In this document: piece after piece, positions 11,978 to 21,454 of the stretch | Numbering within the stretch: the stretch's first letter is position 1 | How the letters are laid out: every line of letters begins with the position of its first letter | The notes under the pieces: model-generated | What the model was told of the DNA's origin: nothing | Databases searched by the model: none | Seen by the model: only the letters and a program-made list of their open reading frames with translations | Program-made: the position numbers and the translations under genes | NCBI RefSeq assembly: GCF_002303925.1 | Contig: NZ_MRCS01000012.1 | Location: forward strand, 1-64,000 | From: Pseudomonas sp. ACN8 | GTDB taxonomy: Bacteria; Pseudomonadota; Gammaproteobacteria; Pseudomonadales; Pseudomonadaceae | Direction: 5' to 3' | DNA: 64,000 nt

Positions 11978-13404
11978 TCTTTGGCCGCCAGTTCAGTGCT
12001 CGGAATAGTCAGGTGCTGACCGATCTTGAGCTCATCGCTCGACAGGCTGTTGGCGCTGCGCAGGGTCGCGGGCGACACCTGATAGCGCACGGCAATCATC
12101 GCCAGGGTCTCGCCCGGGTTGACGCGGTGGTCACGTGGCCCCTGCACAATCTTGCCGGAGTCGCGCAGCCAGGCAATGTAAGTGCCCGGTGGCGGGTTCT
12201 GCTGGAAGAACTGACGCACGCCGCTACTGATCGAACGCGCCAGCGCCTGCTGGTGGTTTGATGCGGCAAGCTTCGAGGCTTCGTTGGCGTTGGAGATGAA
12301 CCCGGTTTCCACCAGGATCGATGGAATATCCGGCGACTTCAGCACCATGAACCCGGCCTGTTCAACCCGTTGCTTGTGCAGCGGTGTCACCCGGCCGATG
12401 TTGCTCAGCACCTTCTGGCCAACGTTCAGGCTGGAGGTCAGGGATGCCGTCATCGACAGGTCAAGCAACACGCCGGCGAGCATACGGTCCTTGTCATCGA
12501 GGCTGACGTTGCCGGCGCCACCGATCAGGTCGGAACGGTTTTCGCTGTCGGCCAGCCAGCGGGCGGTCTCGGAAGTCGCGCCACGATCGGACAGGGCAAA
12601 TACGGAGGCACCGAAAGCGGCGGCAGACGGCGCGGCGTCGGCGTGGATCGAGACGAACAGGTCGGCGCCTTTCTTGCGGGCGATTTCGGTACGGCCGCGC
12701 AACGGAATGAAGTAGTCGCCGGTACGGGTCAGTTCCGCGCGGAAACCCTTCATGCCGTTGACCTGGCGTTGGGTTTCGCGGGCAATCTGCAATACCACGT
12801 CTTTTTCGCGCTGACCGCGAGAGCCGGAAGCACCCGGGTCTTCACCGCCGTGACCGGCATCGATTACCACAACGATATCGCGCTTGCCTGCTGGCGCCGG
12901 TGGCAACTTGATTGCAGGTTCCGTCGGCGTGACCGGCACGGCGGGCACCGTGGCGACCGACGGTGTCGGCGCTGGTGGAGGCGCGGCGTCTGCGGCGTTA
13001 TCGAACAGATCGACCACCAACCGGTTGCCGTACTGGGCGTTCGGCGCCAGGGAGAAGCTTTTCGGCGTCACAGCCTTTTTCAGGTCGATGACCACCCGCA
13101 GGTCGGTCGGCGTGCGTTGAGCCGAGCGCATGGCGGTTATCGGCGTATTCGAGGTGTTGACGTTGAGCGGCGCACCGAGGGTTGCGCCATTGATGTCGAT
13201 GACCAGGCGATCCGGGGCCGTCAAGGTAAAGACGCTGTGTTGCACCGGGCCGGTCAGGTCAAACACCAGTCGTGTGTTGTCCGGTGCCCGCCACAGACGA
13301 ACACTGTTGACCTTCGAATCGGCCACAGCGTCGACGGTCACCGCCAAAAACAACACCCCTACGGCAGCCACCAACGCGCGAAAGCGCATACCTAACCCCA
13401 TCAT
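11974..13404 (-). CDS. amiB: N-acetylmuramoyl-L-alanine amidase AmiB-type
   Basis: This is a periplasmic zinc amidase that cleaves the amide bond between MurNAc and the stem peptide during daughter-cell separation. The 476-residue precursor has a signal peptide (about residues 1-28, ending VDAVADS), an AMIN domain for envelope targeting ([19 protein letters not shown]), a proline-rich linker, and the Amidase_3 domain with zinc ligands in [16 protein letters not shown] and [11 protein letters not shown]-terminal LysM repeat ([19 protein letters not shown]) follows. It starts one base after the tsaE stop and overlaps mutL. Two adjacent ATGs (MMGLGM) make the exact start uncertain by one codon or a few. 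Confidence 0.96.
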   Translation of the reverse strand: MMGLGMRFRALVAAVGVLFLAVTVDAVADSKVNSVRLWRAPDNTRLVFDLTGPVQHSVFTLTAPDRLVIDINGATLGAPLNVNTSNTPITAMRSAQRTPTDLRVVIDLKKAVTPKSFSLAPNAQYGNRLVVDLFDNAADAAPPPAPTPSVATVPAVPVTPTEPAIKLPPAPAGKRDIVVVIDAGHGGEDPGASGSRGQREKDVVLQIARETQRQVNGMKGFRAELTRTGDYFIPLRGRTEIARKKGADLFVSIHADAAPSAAAFGASVFALSDRGATSETARWLADSENRSDLIGGAGNVSLDDKDRMLAGVLLDLSMTASLTSSLNVGQKVLSNIGRVTPLHKQRVEQAGFMVLKSPDIPSILVETGFISNANEASKLAASNHQQALARSISSGVRQFFQQNPPPGTYIAWLRDSGKIVQGPRDHRVNPGETLAMIAVRYQVSPATLRSANSLSSDELKIGQHLTIPSTELAAKE

Positions 13405-13875
13405 CTATTTGGATTCCAATGCCAAAGCGGCACACCAGGCCTCGCCACGCGAGCCCTGGGATAAAATTTTCAGCGAACGCCCGCTGTCTTGCGGGCTAAT
13501 GGTAATGGTCAGGTCAGGCTTTGGCAAAAAGCCTGCACCTTTATCGGGCCATTCGATCAGACACAGGGCATCGTCTTCGAAATAGTCACGGATACCGAGG
13601 AACTCTAGCTCTTCCGGATCGACCAGACGGTACAAATCGAAATGAAAGGCGCGAATGTCACCGATCTCATAGGGCTCGACCAGGGTGAAGGTCGGGCTTT
13701 TGACTGCCCCGACATGTCCCAGGCCGCGGATGATGCCTCGGGACAACGTGGTTTTGCCCATCCCCAGGTTACCCTCGAGGAAGATCAGGCCATGGCCTCG
13801 GGTGATTCGGGCAATGCGTGCGCCAAAGTCGCTCATGGCCTGCTCATCGGCCAGGTACAGGGTTACTTCAGACAC
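13405..13875 (-). CDS. tsaE: tRNA threonylcarbamoyladenosine biosynthesis ATPase TsaE
   Basis: TsaE is the small ATPase that works with TsaB and TsaD to put threonylcarbamoyl on A37 of ANN-decoding tRNAs. The 156-residue product has the Walker A loop GNLGMGKTT (35-43), the KSPTFTLVEPY segment, HFDLYRL, and the LCLIEWPDKG strand typical of the YjeE family. Its first 13 bases overlap the end of nnr on the same strand, and amiB follows with no gap. Confidence 0.95.
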   Translation of the reverse strand: MSEVTLYLADEQAMSDFGARIARITRGHGLIFLEGNLGMGKTTLSRGIIRGLGHVGAVKSPTFTLVEPYEIGDIRAFHFDLYRLVDPEELEFLGIRDYFEDDALCLIEWPDKGAGFLPKPDLTITISPQDSGRSLKILSQGSRGEAWCAALALESK

Positions 13876-15362
13876 GGTGCTTGCTCCTCCAACAACTGAC
13901 GAATGGCTGGGATCAGATCACTGGCCGCCAGCCCACGGCCCGATTTTCCTTGTTGCTCGCCGGCATTGGCGTGCAGCCAGACCGCCAGGCAGGCCGCGTC
14001 GAATGGCTCCATGCCCTGGGCCAGCAATGCGCCGAGCAAACCGGCCAGCACGTCGCCCAGACCGGCAGTGGCCATGGCCGGGTGCCCCTGATGACAAAGC
14101 GCCAGACGCCCGTCGGGATGGGCGATCAGGCTGCCGGCACCCTTGAGGACGACGACCGCTGTATATTTTTTGCTCAAGGCATGGGCTGCGGCGGGACGGT
14201 CAGACTGAACATCGGCAGTGCTCACCCCAAGCAAACGTGCCGCCTCCCCCGGATGCGGGGTGATCACGCAATCGCTGGGCAGATCGACGTGCCCGCCAGC
14301 CAGCAGATTCAGGGCATCGGCATCCCAGACTTGTGGCAAATGCGCATTGGCCGCAGCCGACAGCAGGCTGAGCCCCCACCCTGCCTGGCCCAGACCCGGC
14401 CCGACCACCAACACCGATACCTTCTCAAGCATCCCCATCAGTTGATTGGCCGACGACGTGCCCAGCACCATGGCTTCCGGAATTCGAGAAAGCGCTGGCG
14501 AAACATGTTCCGGACGGGTGGACAGCGAAACCATGCCCGCACCGCTACGCAGAGCACTTTGTGCACTCAGCAAGATTGCCCCACCGTAACCGCGATCACC
14601 GCCAATGAGCAGCACATGGCCGAACTTGCCTTTATGGGATGCCGGTGCCCGGGACGCCAGACGCGGCAGGTTACCGATATTCAGTCGCCGAGCCGTGAAC
14701 GCAGTGCCGTCCAGCAACTGCGGATCAGCCTGCAGATCGTTGAACACCAGCTCACCCGTCACATTCGCGGCATCACCGGTGAACAGCCCTACCTTCAAGC
14801 CAATGAACGTGACCGTCAGGTCGGCATGCACGGCATGACCAAGGATGCGGCCCGTATCCGCGCACAACCCTGACGGAATATCCACCGCCGCAACCGGCAG
14901 CCCGCTGGCATTGATCGCGGCGATGGCGCTGGCATAGGGCTCACGCACATCACCGCTCAGGCCGGTGCCAAGCAAAGCATCCAGCACAATGCCGCGCAAT
15001 CCGGATTGTGCCGTCCAGGGCTCGATGAGCACGTTTTCGGACACTGCCTCGGCATGGGCCAAGGCCGCATCACCCTGCAAACGCTGCGGATCCCCCACCG
15101 CCAGCACCCGCACCGCCCAACCGGCACGCTGGGCCAACACAGCCACCAGATACCCGTCGCCTGCATTATTGCCATGTCCGGCCAACACGCTCAGTTCGTT
15201 CGCCGTCGGCCACTGCCGTACCAGCGCCCGCCACGTCGCCCGCGCCGCGCGCTGCATCAATTCGAAGCCCGCCGTACCGGCGGCGATCAGGCTCGCGTCG
15301 AGTGCTCGCACCTGGGCGGCGCTATACAGCACGTCGGGTAATTCATCTTTAGTGTGCGGCAT
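13863..15362 (-). CDS. nnr: Bifunctional NAD(P)H-hydrate repair enzyme Nnr
   Basis: Nnr repairs hydrated NADH and NADPH: the N-terminal half epimerises the R form to S, and the C-terminal half dehydrates the S form using ADP. In the 499-residue product the YjeF_N domain (about 1-215) contains LAGHGNNAGDG and DALLGTGLSG. The ribokinase-like domain (about 220-499) contains LIGGDRGYGGA, ITPHPGEAARLL, VLKGAGSLI and the catalytic-loop motif GLGDVLAG. It is the first gene of the minus-strand superoperon and is divergent from queG across 63 bases. Confidence 0.95.
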   Translation of the reverse strand: MPHTKDELPDVLYSAAQVRALDASLIAAGTAGFELMQRAARATWRALVRQWPTANELSVLAGHGNNAGDGYLVAVLAQRAGWAVRVLAVGDPQRLQGDAALAHAEAVSENVLIEPWTAQSGLRGIVLDALLGTGLSGDVREPYASAIAAINASGLPVAAVDIPSGLCADTGRILGHAVHADLTVTFIGLKVGLFTGDAANVTGELVFNDLQADPQLLDGTAFTARRLNIGNLPRLASRAPASHKGKFGHVLLIGGDRGYGGAILLSAQSALRSGAGMVSLSTRPEHVSPALSRIPEAMVLGTSSANQLMGMLEKVSVLVVGPGLGQAGWGLSLLSAAANAHLPQVWDADALNLLAGGHVDLPSDCVITPHPGEAARLLGVSTADVQSDRPAAAHALSKKYTAVVVLKGAGSLIAHPDGRLALCHQGHPAMATAGLGDVLAGLLGALLAQGMEPFDAACLAVWLHANAGEQQGKSGRGLAASDLIPAIRQLLEEQAPCLK

Positions 15363-15425
15363 GCGTCTTCAGGCTCCGATGTCTGGCAGAATTATACGCA
15401 CCTCAGCTCCGGTTTCTCTCGTCTC

Positions 15426-16496
15426 ATGCCCGCTATTACCACAGACCTGCCCGCCCTCGCCCAATCCATCAAGGACTGGGGCCGAGAGCTGGGCTTCCAG
15501 CAAGTCGGCATCAGCGGCCTCGACCTGGCTGAGCATGAGCAGCATCTGGAACGCTGGCTCGAAGCCGGCTACCACGGCGAAATGGACTACATGGGCGCCC
15601 ACGGCAGCAAACGCTCGCACCCGCAAGAGCTGGTGCCGGGCACTTTGCGCGTGGTTTCGCTGCGCATGGACTACCTGGCCGGCGACACCCAAATGGCGAA
15701 AGTGTTGGCCCAACCGGAAAAAGCCTACGTCTCCCGTTATGCCCTCGGCCGTGATTACCACAAGCTGATTCGCAAACGCGTGCAACAACTGGCGGAAAAA
15801 ATTCAGGCCGAGATCGGACCGTTCGGCTTCCGCGCTTTTGTCGACAGTGCCCCGGTGCTGGAAAAAGCCATCGCCGAACAGGCGGGGCTTGGATGGATCG
15901 GCAAAAACACTCTGGTCTTGAATCGCAAGGCCGGCAGTTACTTTTTTCTCGCCGAACTGTTCGTCGACCTGCCGCTACCGGTCGACCCGCCCCACGCCAC
16001 CGAACATTGCGGCCGTTGCAGTGCCTGTCTCGACATCTGCCCGACCAACGCCTTCGTCGGCCCCTATGTGCTGGACGCCAGACGTTGCATTTCCTACCTG
16101 ACCATCGAACTCAAAGGCGCGATCCCTGAAGACCTGCGGCCACTGATCGGCAACCGGGTGTTCGGTTGCGATGATTGCCAGATCGTCTGCCCGTGGAACC
16201 GCTTCGCCCGGCCATCCGGTGAAAGCGACTTCAAGCCGCGGCACAATCTGGACAATGCCGGGCTGGCGGAACTGTTCATGTGGGATGAAGAGAAGTTTCT
16301 CAGCAACACCGAAGGCTCGCCGCTGCGTCGGACCGGTTACGAAAACTGGTTGCGCAACCTGGCGGTGGGGTTGGGGAATGCGCCTTCAACGATTCCGGTG
16401 CTGGAGGCGCTGAAGGCGCGACGGGAGTATCCGTCGGAGCTGGTCAGGGAGCATGTGGAGTGGGCGCTACAGCAGCATGCTCTACGTGCCGTTTAG
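15426..16496 (+). CDS. queG: Epoxyqueuosine reductase QueG
   Basis: QueG is a cobalamin and iron-sulfur enzyme that reduces epoxyqueuosine to queuosine in the wobble position of GUN tRNAs. The 356-residue product has the QueG N-terminal domain (VGISGLDLAEHEQHLERWL, YHGEMDYM) and two ferredoxin-type cysteine clusters, CGRCSACLDICPTNAF and CDDCQIVCPWN, which ligate two 4Fe-4S centres. A C-terminal HEAT-like region follows. The ATG at 15426 is chosen because MPAITTDLPALAQSIKDWG starts the family homology. An upstream frame from 15354 is not conserved. The gene lies immediately before an accessory block on the opposite strand. Confidence 0.96.
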   Translation: MPAITTDLPALAQSIKDWGRELGFQQVGISGLDLAEHEQHLERWLEAGYHGEMDYMGAHGSKRSHPQELVPGTLRVVSLRMDYLAGDTQMAKVLAQPEKAYVSRYALGRDYHKLIRKRVQQLAEKIQAEIGPFGFRAFVDSAPVLEKAIAEQAGLGWIGKNTLVLNRKAGSYFFLAELFVDLPLPVDPPHATEHCGRCSACLDICPTNAFVGPYVLDARRCISYLTIELKGAIPEDLRPLIGNRVFGCDDCQIVCPWNRFARPSGESDFKPRHNLDNAGLAELFMWDEEKFLSNTEGSPLRRTGYENWLRNLAVGLGNAPSTIPVLEALKARREYPSELVREHVEWALQQHALRAV

Positions 16497-16527
16497 GCCT
16501 ATCAACATGAGTCCCATGACCAGACTG

Positions 16528-19500
16528 TTACCATTGAGGATCGTGTGATCCGATCTGCTTGATGACCACCCTCATTTCCGTTCGATACTCCAGGAAAAAA
16601 ACCCGGTCGAATCCGCCGAGACGCGCATGGATATGGTGTGGTTCGGAGATCAACGCCGGGACCTGCCTGGATCTCCCGCCTGCATTCGCCGCCGCCTGAT
16701 TGCTCGCCCGGACTTCACTGACAACTCTCGTATAACCGCTGTAACCGGGGTACGGATCATAACTGTTGCCCAGATGGGCTCTTGCGGACTCGTGAGGGCT
16801 CAAGCCCTCCTCTACCCCCCTTTTGAAGTCGGCATATTTGCTGCGTGCAACATTGCCGGGTCTTCCGTTCGGGGTGAAATCGTTCCTGCCAACATCATCC
16901 ACTAACGTCCATCTTTCCGGTCCTGGCGCTTTCGCGGCAGCTTGCGGCGTTCTGCTACCCCCTCGCGCCCCTTTGGCCACCCCCCTTCCTCCACCTGCCA
17001 ACACCCCCGGCCGATAACCGAATGCCGAGACGTTGGTAGGCGGTGTGGTCAGCAATTTGCTGCCCCACTGGGTGTATGCCTTGGTGGCGGCAAGGCCACC
17101 CCCGACGAATGCCCCAAGACCTGTCGCCACACTGATCCAACCCAACACCTCACCTGCCGCCGAGGACGGCATCAGTTCTGTGGCAACCACACCAGCGATG
17201 CCGGTCAGGCCGGAAATCGTCCCCAGTCCAAGCGCAAGAATGGCCAATGGCGTTGCAGCGCCAAAAGAGGCAAAACTGGCGACGATTCCCACCACCGCCA
17301 GCGCAATGCCCAGAATACTTTGCCAGGAGAAATTCCCTGTGGGATCGACCCGATTGATGGGGTCGCCCAGGCAGTAGGCATACGGATTCAACCCGCCCGC
17401 ACCGAAAGGACTCAGGCTGTCTGGACCGAGAAAACGCATCAAGGCCGGACTGTAGGCGCGATGTCCATTGCCCAGTAGATACAGCCCTGTCACCGGATCA
17501 AGCTGCTCGCCATTGAATCCAGCCAGGCTGAACAACCCGCCTTCCGCCAGACGATGCCCATAGGGGCTGTAAACGATTTCGCTCTGTTCGCTTGCCGTGA
17601 TTTCGCTCAGAACAGACTGCTGCCGATCGGTACCGGCCAACCTGAACTCCGGGTTTGTCCCCGTTTGATGCCGTCCCAACAGAAGGCCGTCCTGACGCAG
17701 ACAGGTGATCGCCTCGTTGTCGCACACCTCATTGATGACCCGCCCGTCGCGATAGTAGCGCTGAGTGGATAACTTATCCGCCGATGACAACTGGACAAGT
17801 TTGTCCAGGGCGTCATAACCATAACCACGCAAGACAGCGCCTTGCGCACTGGCCACTTGCGTTAGTCGCCCAAAAGCATCGTAGGTCAACCTGCGCGCCT
17901 GCTCATCCCGAACCAGTTGGCCATTTGCGTCGTACTCAAGGGTCACCGGCGCCGGGTAGTCCCCATGGCTATGCTTGATGCCGACCAGCCTCGTCGGATC
18001 GACCTCGCTGTATGCGTAGGTTGTCAGGTTGCTGCCACCGGGAAATTCGGTTTTCAGCGTCAGGATGTTATCCAGTGCATCGAAAACATAGGTTTGCCGA
18101 ATGATCTCCTTACCCTGGAAGTCGCGCGGCCGCAGCGATCCTTCGCACTGGTAATCCGTGAGTCGTCCACGTACGTCGTAGGTAAACAACTCGTCGCGAA
18201 CAACCAGGTCGCCATTTTTCAGGGTTTTTTGGGCCAGCTTGTTGCTCAAGGTGTATCGCGACGCCAGGGTTTGCGTGACGTTCCTGCTGGAGTCAAAACT
18301 GCGCAAGACTTCTCGCCCCAAGTCGTCGTAGACCAAACGGGTTATCAGTGAACTGCCGCTATCAGGATCCTGGGCATGGATGCTGACTAACTGCCCCAAG
18401 GCGTTGTAGGAAAAATCTGCCTTTACCTCATCTTGTACATGGGTTTCGGGGCGCCCGAAGACGTCGTAGGTCGTCTTGTGTTGTTTACCCAGCACATCGG
18501 TATAGGCCAGCAACCGTCCGGCCAGTGAGTAGCTGTATTCGGCCGTGGCCTTTTTCTGGCCTGTCCCGGTTGATGTCTCACGCCGCAACTTGCCGGAGCG
18601 ACTGTATTCGAAGGTCGATGTCCGGCCCTGCTCACTACAACCGATCAACGCCCCCTGCCTGGCTTCATAGGTGTAATCGGCCTCGAGTGCCGGGCCGGGG
18701 AGCGGAGCATTCTCGCCCCCCAAGGCCTCGCGCCGAACCACTTTGCCACCCAGGTCACGCTCATAGGTGTACTTGATACGCTCACCGCTGTGCCTGATTT
18801 CGACCACAGGGTGCTTCGAGTCATCGTCATATCGCAAGCCGGTTTCCCGGCCACCCACTTCGCTCCGGGTAAGCCTGGCGAGACCATCGAATGTCTGCTT
18901 GCCAATGCTTTGCGTCCCCACTTTGATTTCAACGGGTAATGACAGGTGACTGTGGCTGGCGTACCTGGTCTCCACGGTTGTGCCATCGGGCAACACACTG
19001 CACAGCAACCGGCCAAAAACATCGTACGTGTATGTCGTGGTGTTTCCCTCGGGATCCGTCTGGCTGACAGCGCGGCCAAGCCCGTCATAGACATGCATCG
19101 TCTTGCCCAGGCTTTGCCCCGTGCGGTCGAACACTTCGACACTGACTGGCTTTTCGAAATCATTGAACTGCGTAACCGTTTTGCCAGCGCCTTCGGTCCA
19201 GCGCGATAGTTGTCGGGTCACTGGATCATGGTTGTCGTGGTGCTTGAGGCCGTCCTGGGAAAGAGTGGTCTGGATCTGCCCCCAATCATCGAAGACAAAG
19301 CTTTGCTTGAGGGGCAGCGCGACACCAGCGAGCCAATCGGTGCGCACTTCTGCGACAAGCTCACCGATCCCGTCGTACTGCGCCGTAAAAACCACTCGCA
19401 AAGGTCCATCTGCCGAGGAATCACTGTCCTGCTCCTCGATTGTCACAACGCGCCCGACACCGTCGTAAGTTACCCGCTGCTGCACGCCGCTGGCGTCGGT

Positions 19501-21387
19501 GTTAAGCAATGATGCGGGTGAGGACTTGGTCGCAGCTGTGCACAGCGAATGGCGCCGCGCCTGGTATTTTGTCCCTTCGGCAACGGTTTCAGCCAGGGGG
19601 CGACCCATGGTGTCATAGACGAAGTCTGTGGCGAGCCCCTCCTGATTTTTCCCGGACACCAATACCCCACTCAATGCCGAGTAGGTCCTGGAGTCTGTCG
19701 TTCTTGTTCCGTCGAAGCCGGTCAGTACTGTCTGCACGAGCAGATTCGCGGCCTGCACGGTGTAGGAAAACTCGCAATGGGTCGCATGCCCCTGCTGCGT
19801 GCGGGTCTGTTTTTTCAGCAGGCCCCGCCGATGAGGTTCATCCGACAGAGCGAAATAAGCCAGATCCGTTTGCAAGTGCAGCGTTTCAACATCCGCTGTC
19901 TGCTCACAGAACGCCTCCGCGACAGGCACGACATGTTGCGGCGAGCTTCCAGCCGGCCCCTTCAGCAACTGATAGCGATAGCGAGTGATGGTCACAGGAG
20001 CTGGCGCCAGCCCTTTGGGGCCCTCGGCAGGATGGACCGTACGCTGCTTCTCGAAACGGACAAAACCCAAGGGATCGGCGGGGCAACCCTCAGCGCCGGA
20101 TGCCGCGTAAAACTCGCTGACTGTGGTAACGCCGGAAGGATCGACCTGCTTCAACAAATTACCGAACCTGTCGAACTCCGTTCGCGTCACCTCTTCGCGC
20201 TGCTTGCCCGTACCTTCATTCCTGTACAGGTCGGTGCGACTCAACGGCAGGCGAAATTGCGCGGGTTGCTCCGTAATACTTTTGCCCGGGAGGAGGTGAT
20301 ACTGCGTCGTTGATGACGTCGTAGCCTGCCCGCGCCGAGTCACCTGCGAGAGCAGCAGATGATATTTGTTGTAAGTCCTTACCGTCGTGGAGCGGAGGGT
20401 TGTGCCTTGCATCCGCCGCTCTGTCGAGGTGTAGCAATAGTCCTCCGCTGCCGCACTCAGGCTGTCCTGCTCCTGCGACCAGACAAGCCCATCATCGAAC
20501 CCGAGAAAGTTATGCGTGGAGAATTCGTACTCCGTCACGATGGCGGGTTGTTTGACCTTCGGGAACACGGTGTGCGAAATCACGTACGGCAACGTCTCGA
20601 CAGGCGCCCCGGGTGGGAAGGCGTGACCGTCTTCAGCATAACCAATCAACTCACGTGCGCCCAACGCCGAGTTCACCTCAGTCAGGCAAAGAAACCCCTG
20701 CTTTTGTTCATAGGCAAATGACCATCGTTCTGCGGTCGGCAGTCTGATCTCGGAAACCTCGCCGTTACTCAGTATCAACGTAAACTGTGCTTCACATTCC
20801 GTACCGGGATAGCGAGTGAGGACGACTTTCGCGTCGCTGTAGGTAAGGCTCAGTAAAGCTTGTTCGTTACTTCTGAGCGCAACCAGTACCGGCCGACCCT
20901 GGTGCGCGGCGTAGTCCAGATAGATTTCGCCGCCATTGGCTGCGACGATCCGCTTCGGCACTGCGAAGCCAGTCTGATCGAAGTCTTCGAGTTCTTCCCG
21001 CAGACCGCTTTTATGCCGCAGTGAATACTGACCTGCGACGGAGCGGGTGACGTTGAAATCCTCCACATGGGGCTCGGTAAATTTGAGCCCATCAACAACC
21101 GGCACCGCTTTGTAACTGTCACCACCGGATAACGACAGCGTATTGTTCACCCGATCATAGTACGACAACGGCAACGACCATCCGGCCCCCAATCCGCTAT
21201 CAATGGTATTGAGCGGGCTGAACTGAAGCCTGATCTCCGGCGACGGCCCATTCAACGCCAATGAATTGATATTACCCAGCGATAAATTGAACGTGTACAG
21301 GCCGGTTCGGGGGTCAACCCCGCCACTCAAAAACTCGGAAAAGTTAAAGGCATTGGAAAAAATAGGCGTATTTGTTTTTTCAGACAT
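16528..21387 (-). CDS. RHS/YD-repeat protein with C-terminal variable (putative toxin) domain
   Basis: From the ATG at 21387 (AGGATG upstream) there are 1619 residues. The N-terminus is VDPRTGLYTFNLSLGN and GLGAGWSLPLSYYDRV, typical of RHS proteins. Many YD repeats follow (YTYDVFGRLL, TYDAFGRLTQ, YGYDALDKLV), then the RHS-associated core (TGLYLLGNGHRAYSPALMRF, GGLNPYAYCLGDPINRVDPTG) ending near residue 1351. RHS repeats normally form a cocoon around a C-terminal toxin. Here the 268-residue tail has a hydrophobic, glycine-rich region (about 1356-1435), a Gly/Arg/Pro linker and a final 130-residue domain ending SEPHHIHARLGG, FFLEYRTEMRVVIKQIGSHD. I do not recognise that domain. A nuclease-like BECR/RelE-type fold is only a guess. 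No immunity gene fits in the 31 bases before queG. Confidence 0.9.
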   Translation of the reverse strand: MSEKTNTPIFSNAFNFSEFLSGGVDPRTGLYTFNLSLGNINSLALNGPSPEIRLQFSPLNTIDSGLGAGWSLPLSYYDRVNNTLSLSGGDSYKAVPVVDGLKFTEPHVEDFNVTRSVAGQYSLRHKSGLREELEDFDQTGFAVPKRIVAANGGEIYLDYAAHQGRPVLVALRSNEQALLSLTYSDAKVVLTRYPGTECEAQFTLILSNGEVSEIRLPTAERWSFAYEQKQGFLCLTEVNSALGARELIGYAEDGHAFPPGAPVETLPYVISHTVFPKVKQPAIVTEYEFSTHNFLGFDDGLVWSQEQDSLSAAAEDYCYTSTERRMQGTTLRSTTVRTYNKYHLLLSQVTRRGQATTSSTTQYHLLPGKSITEQPAQFRLPLSRTDLYRNEGTGKQREEVTRTEFDRFGNLLKQVDPSGVTTVSEFYAASGAEGCPADPLGFVRFEKQRTVHPAEGPKGLAPAPVTITRYRYQLLKGPAGSSPQHVVPVAEAFCEQTADVETLHLQTDLAYFALSDEPHRRGLLKKQTRTQQGHATHCEFSYTVQAANLLVQTVLTGFDGTRTTDSRTYSALSGVLVSGKNQEGLATDFVYDTMGRPLAETVAEGTKYQARRHSLCTAATKSSPASLLNTDASGVQQRVTYDGVGRVVTIEEQDSDSSADGPLRVVFTAQYDGIGELVAEVRTDWLAGVALPLKQSFVFDDWGQIQTTLSQDGLKHHDNHDPVTRQLSRWTEGAGKTVTQFNDFEKPVSVEVFDRTGQSLGKTMHVYDGLGRAVSQTDPEGNTTTYTYDVFGRLLCSVLPDGTTVETRYASHSHLSLPVEIKVGTQSIGKQTFDGLARLTRSEVGGRETGLRYDDDSKHPVVEIRHSGERIKYTYERDLGGKVVRREALGGENAPLPGPALEADYTYEARQGALIGCSEQGRTSTFEYSRSGKLRRETSTGTGQKKATAEYSYSLAGRLLAYTDVLGKQHKTTYDVFGRPETHVQDEVKADFSYNALGQLVSIHAQDPDSGSSLITRLVYDDLGREVLRSFDSSRNVTQTLASRYTLSNKLAQKTLKNGDLVVRDELFTYDVRGRLTDYQCEGSLRPRDFQGKEIIRQTYVFDALDNILTLKTEFPGGSNLTTYAYSEVDPTRLVGIKHSHGDYPAPVTLEYDANGQLVRDEQARRLTYDAFGRLTQVASAQGAVLRGYGYDALDKLVQLSSADKLSTQRYYRDGRVINEVCDNEAITCLRQDGLLLGRHQTGTNPEFRLAGTDRQQSVLSEITASEQSEIVYSPYGHRLAEGGLFSLAGFNGEQLDPVTGLYLLGNGHRAYSPALMRFLGPDSLSPFGAGGLNPYAYCLGDPINRVDPTGNFSWQSILGIALAVVGIVASFASFGAATPLAILALGLGTISGLTGIAGVVATELMPSSAAGEVLGWISVATGLGAFVGGGLAATKAYTQWGSKLLTTPPTNVSAFGYRPGVLAGGGRGVAKGARGGSRTPQAAAKAPGPERWTLVDDVGRNDFTPNGRPGNVARSKYADFKRGVEEGLSPHESARAHLGNSYDPYPGYSGYTRVVSEVRASNQAAANAGGRSRQVPALISEPHHIHARLGGFDRVFFLEYRTEMRVVIKQIGSHDPQW

Positions 21388-21454
21388 ACCATCATCCTGA
21401 TTGATGTGCATCAATGCTCGTTGAATACAAACATTTTTAACTCAACGAGAACAG

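Noticed and set aside
16497..16527. Immunity gene downstream of the RHS gene
   Set aside because: Only 31 bases are available before queG on the other strand, so none can be encoded there.
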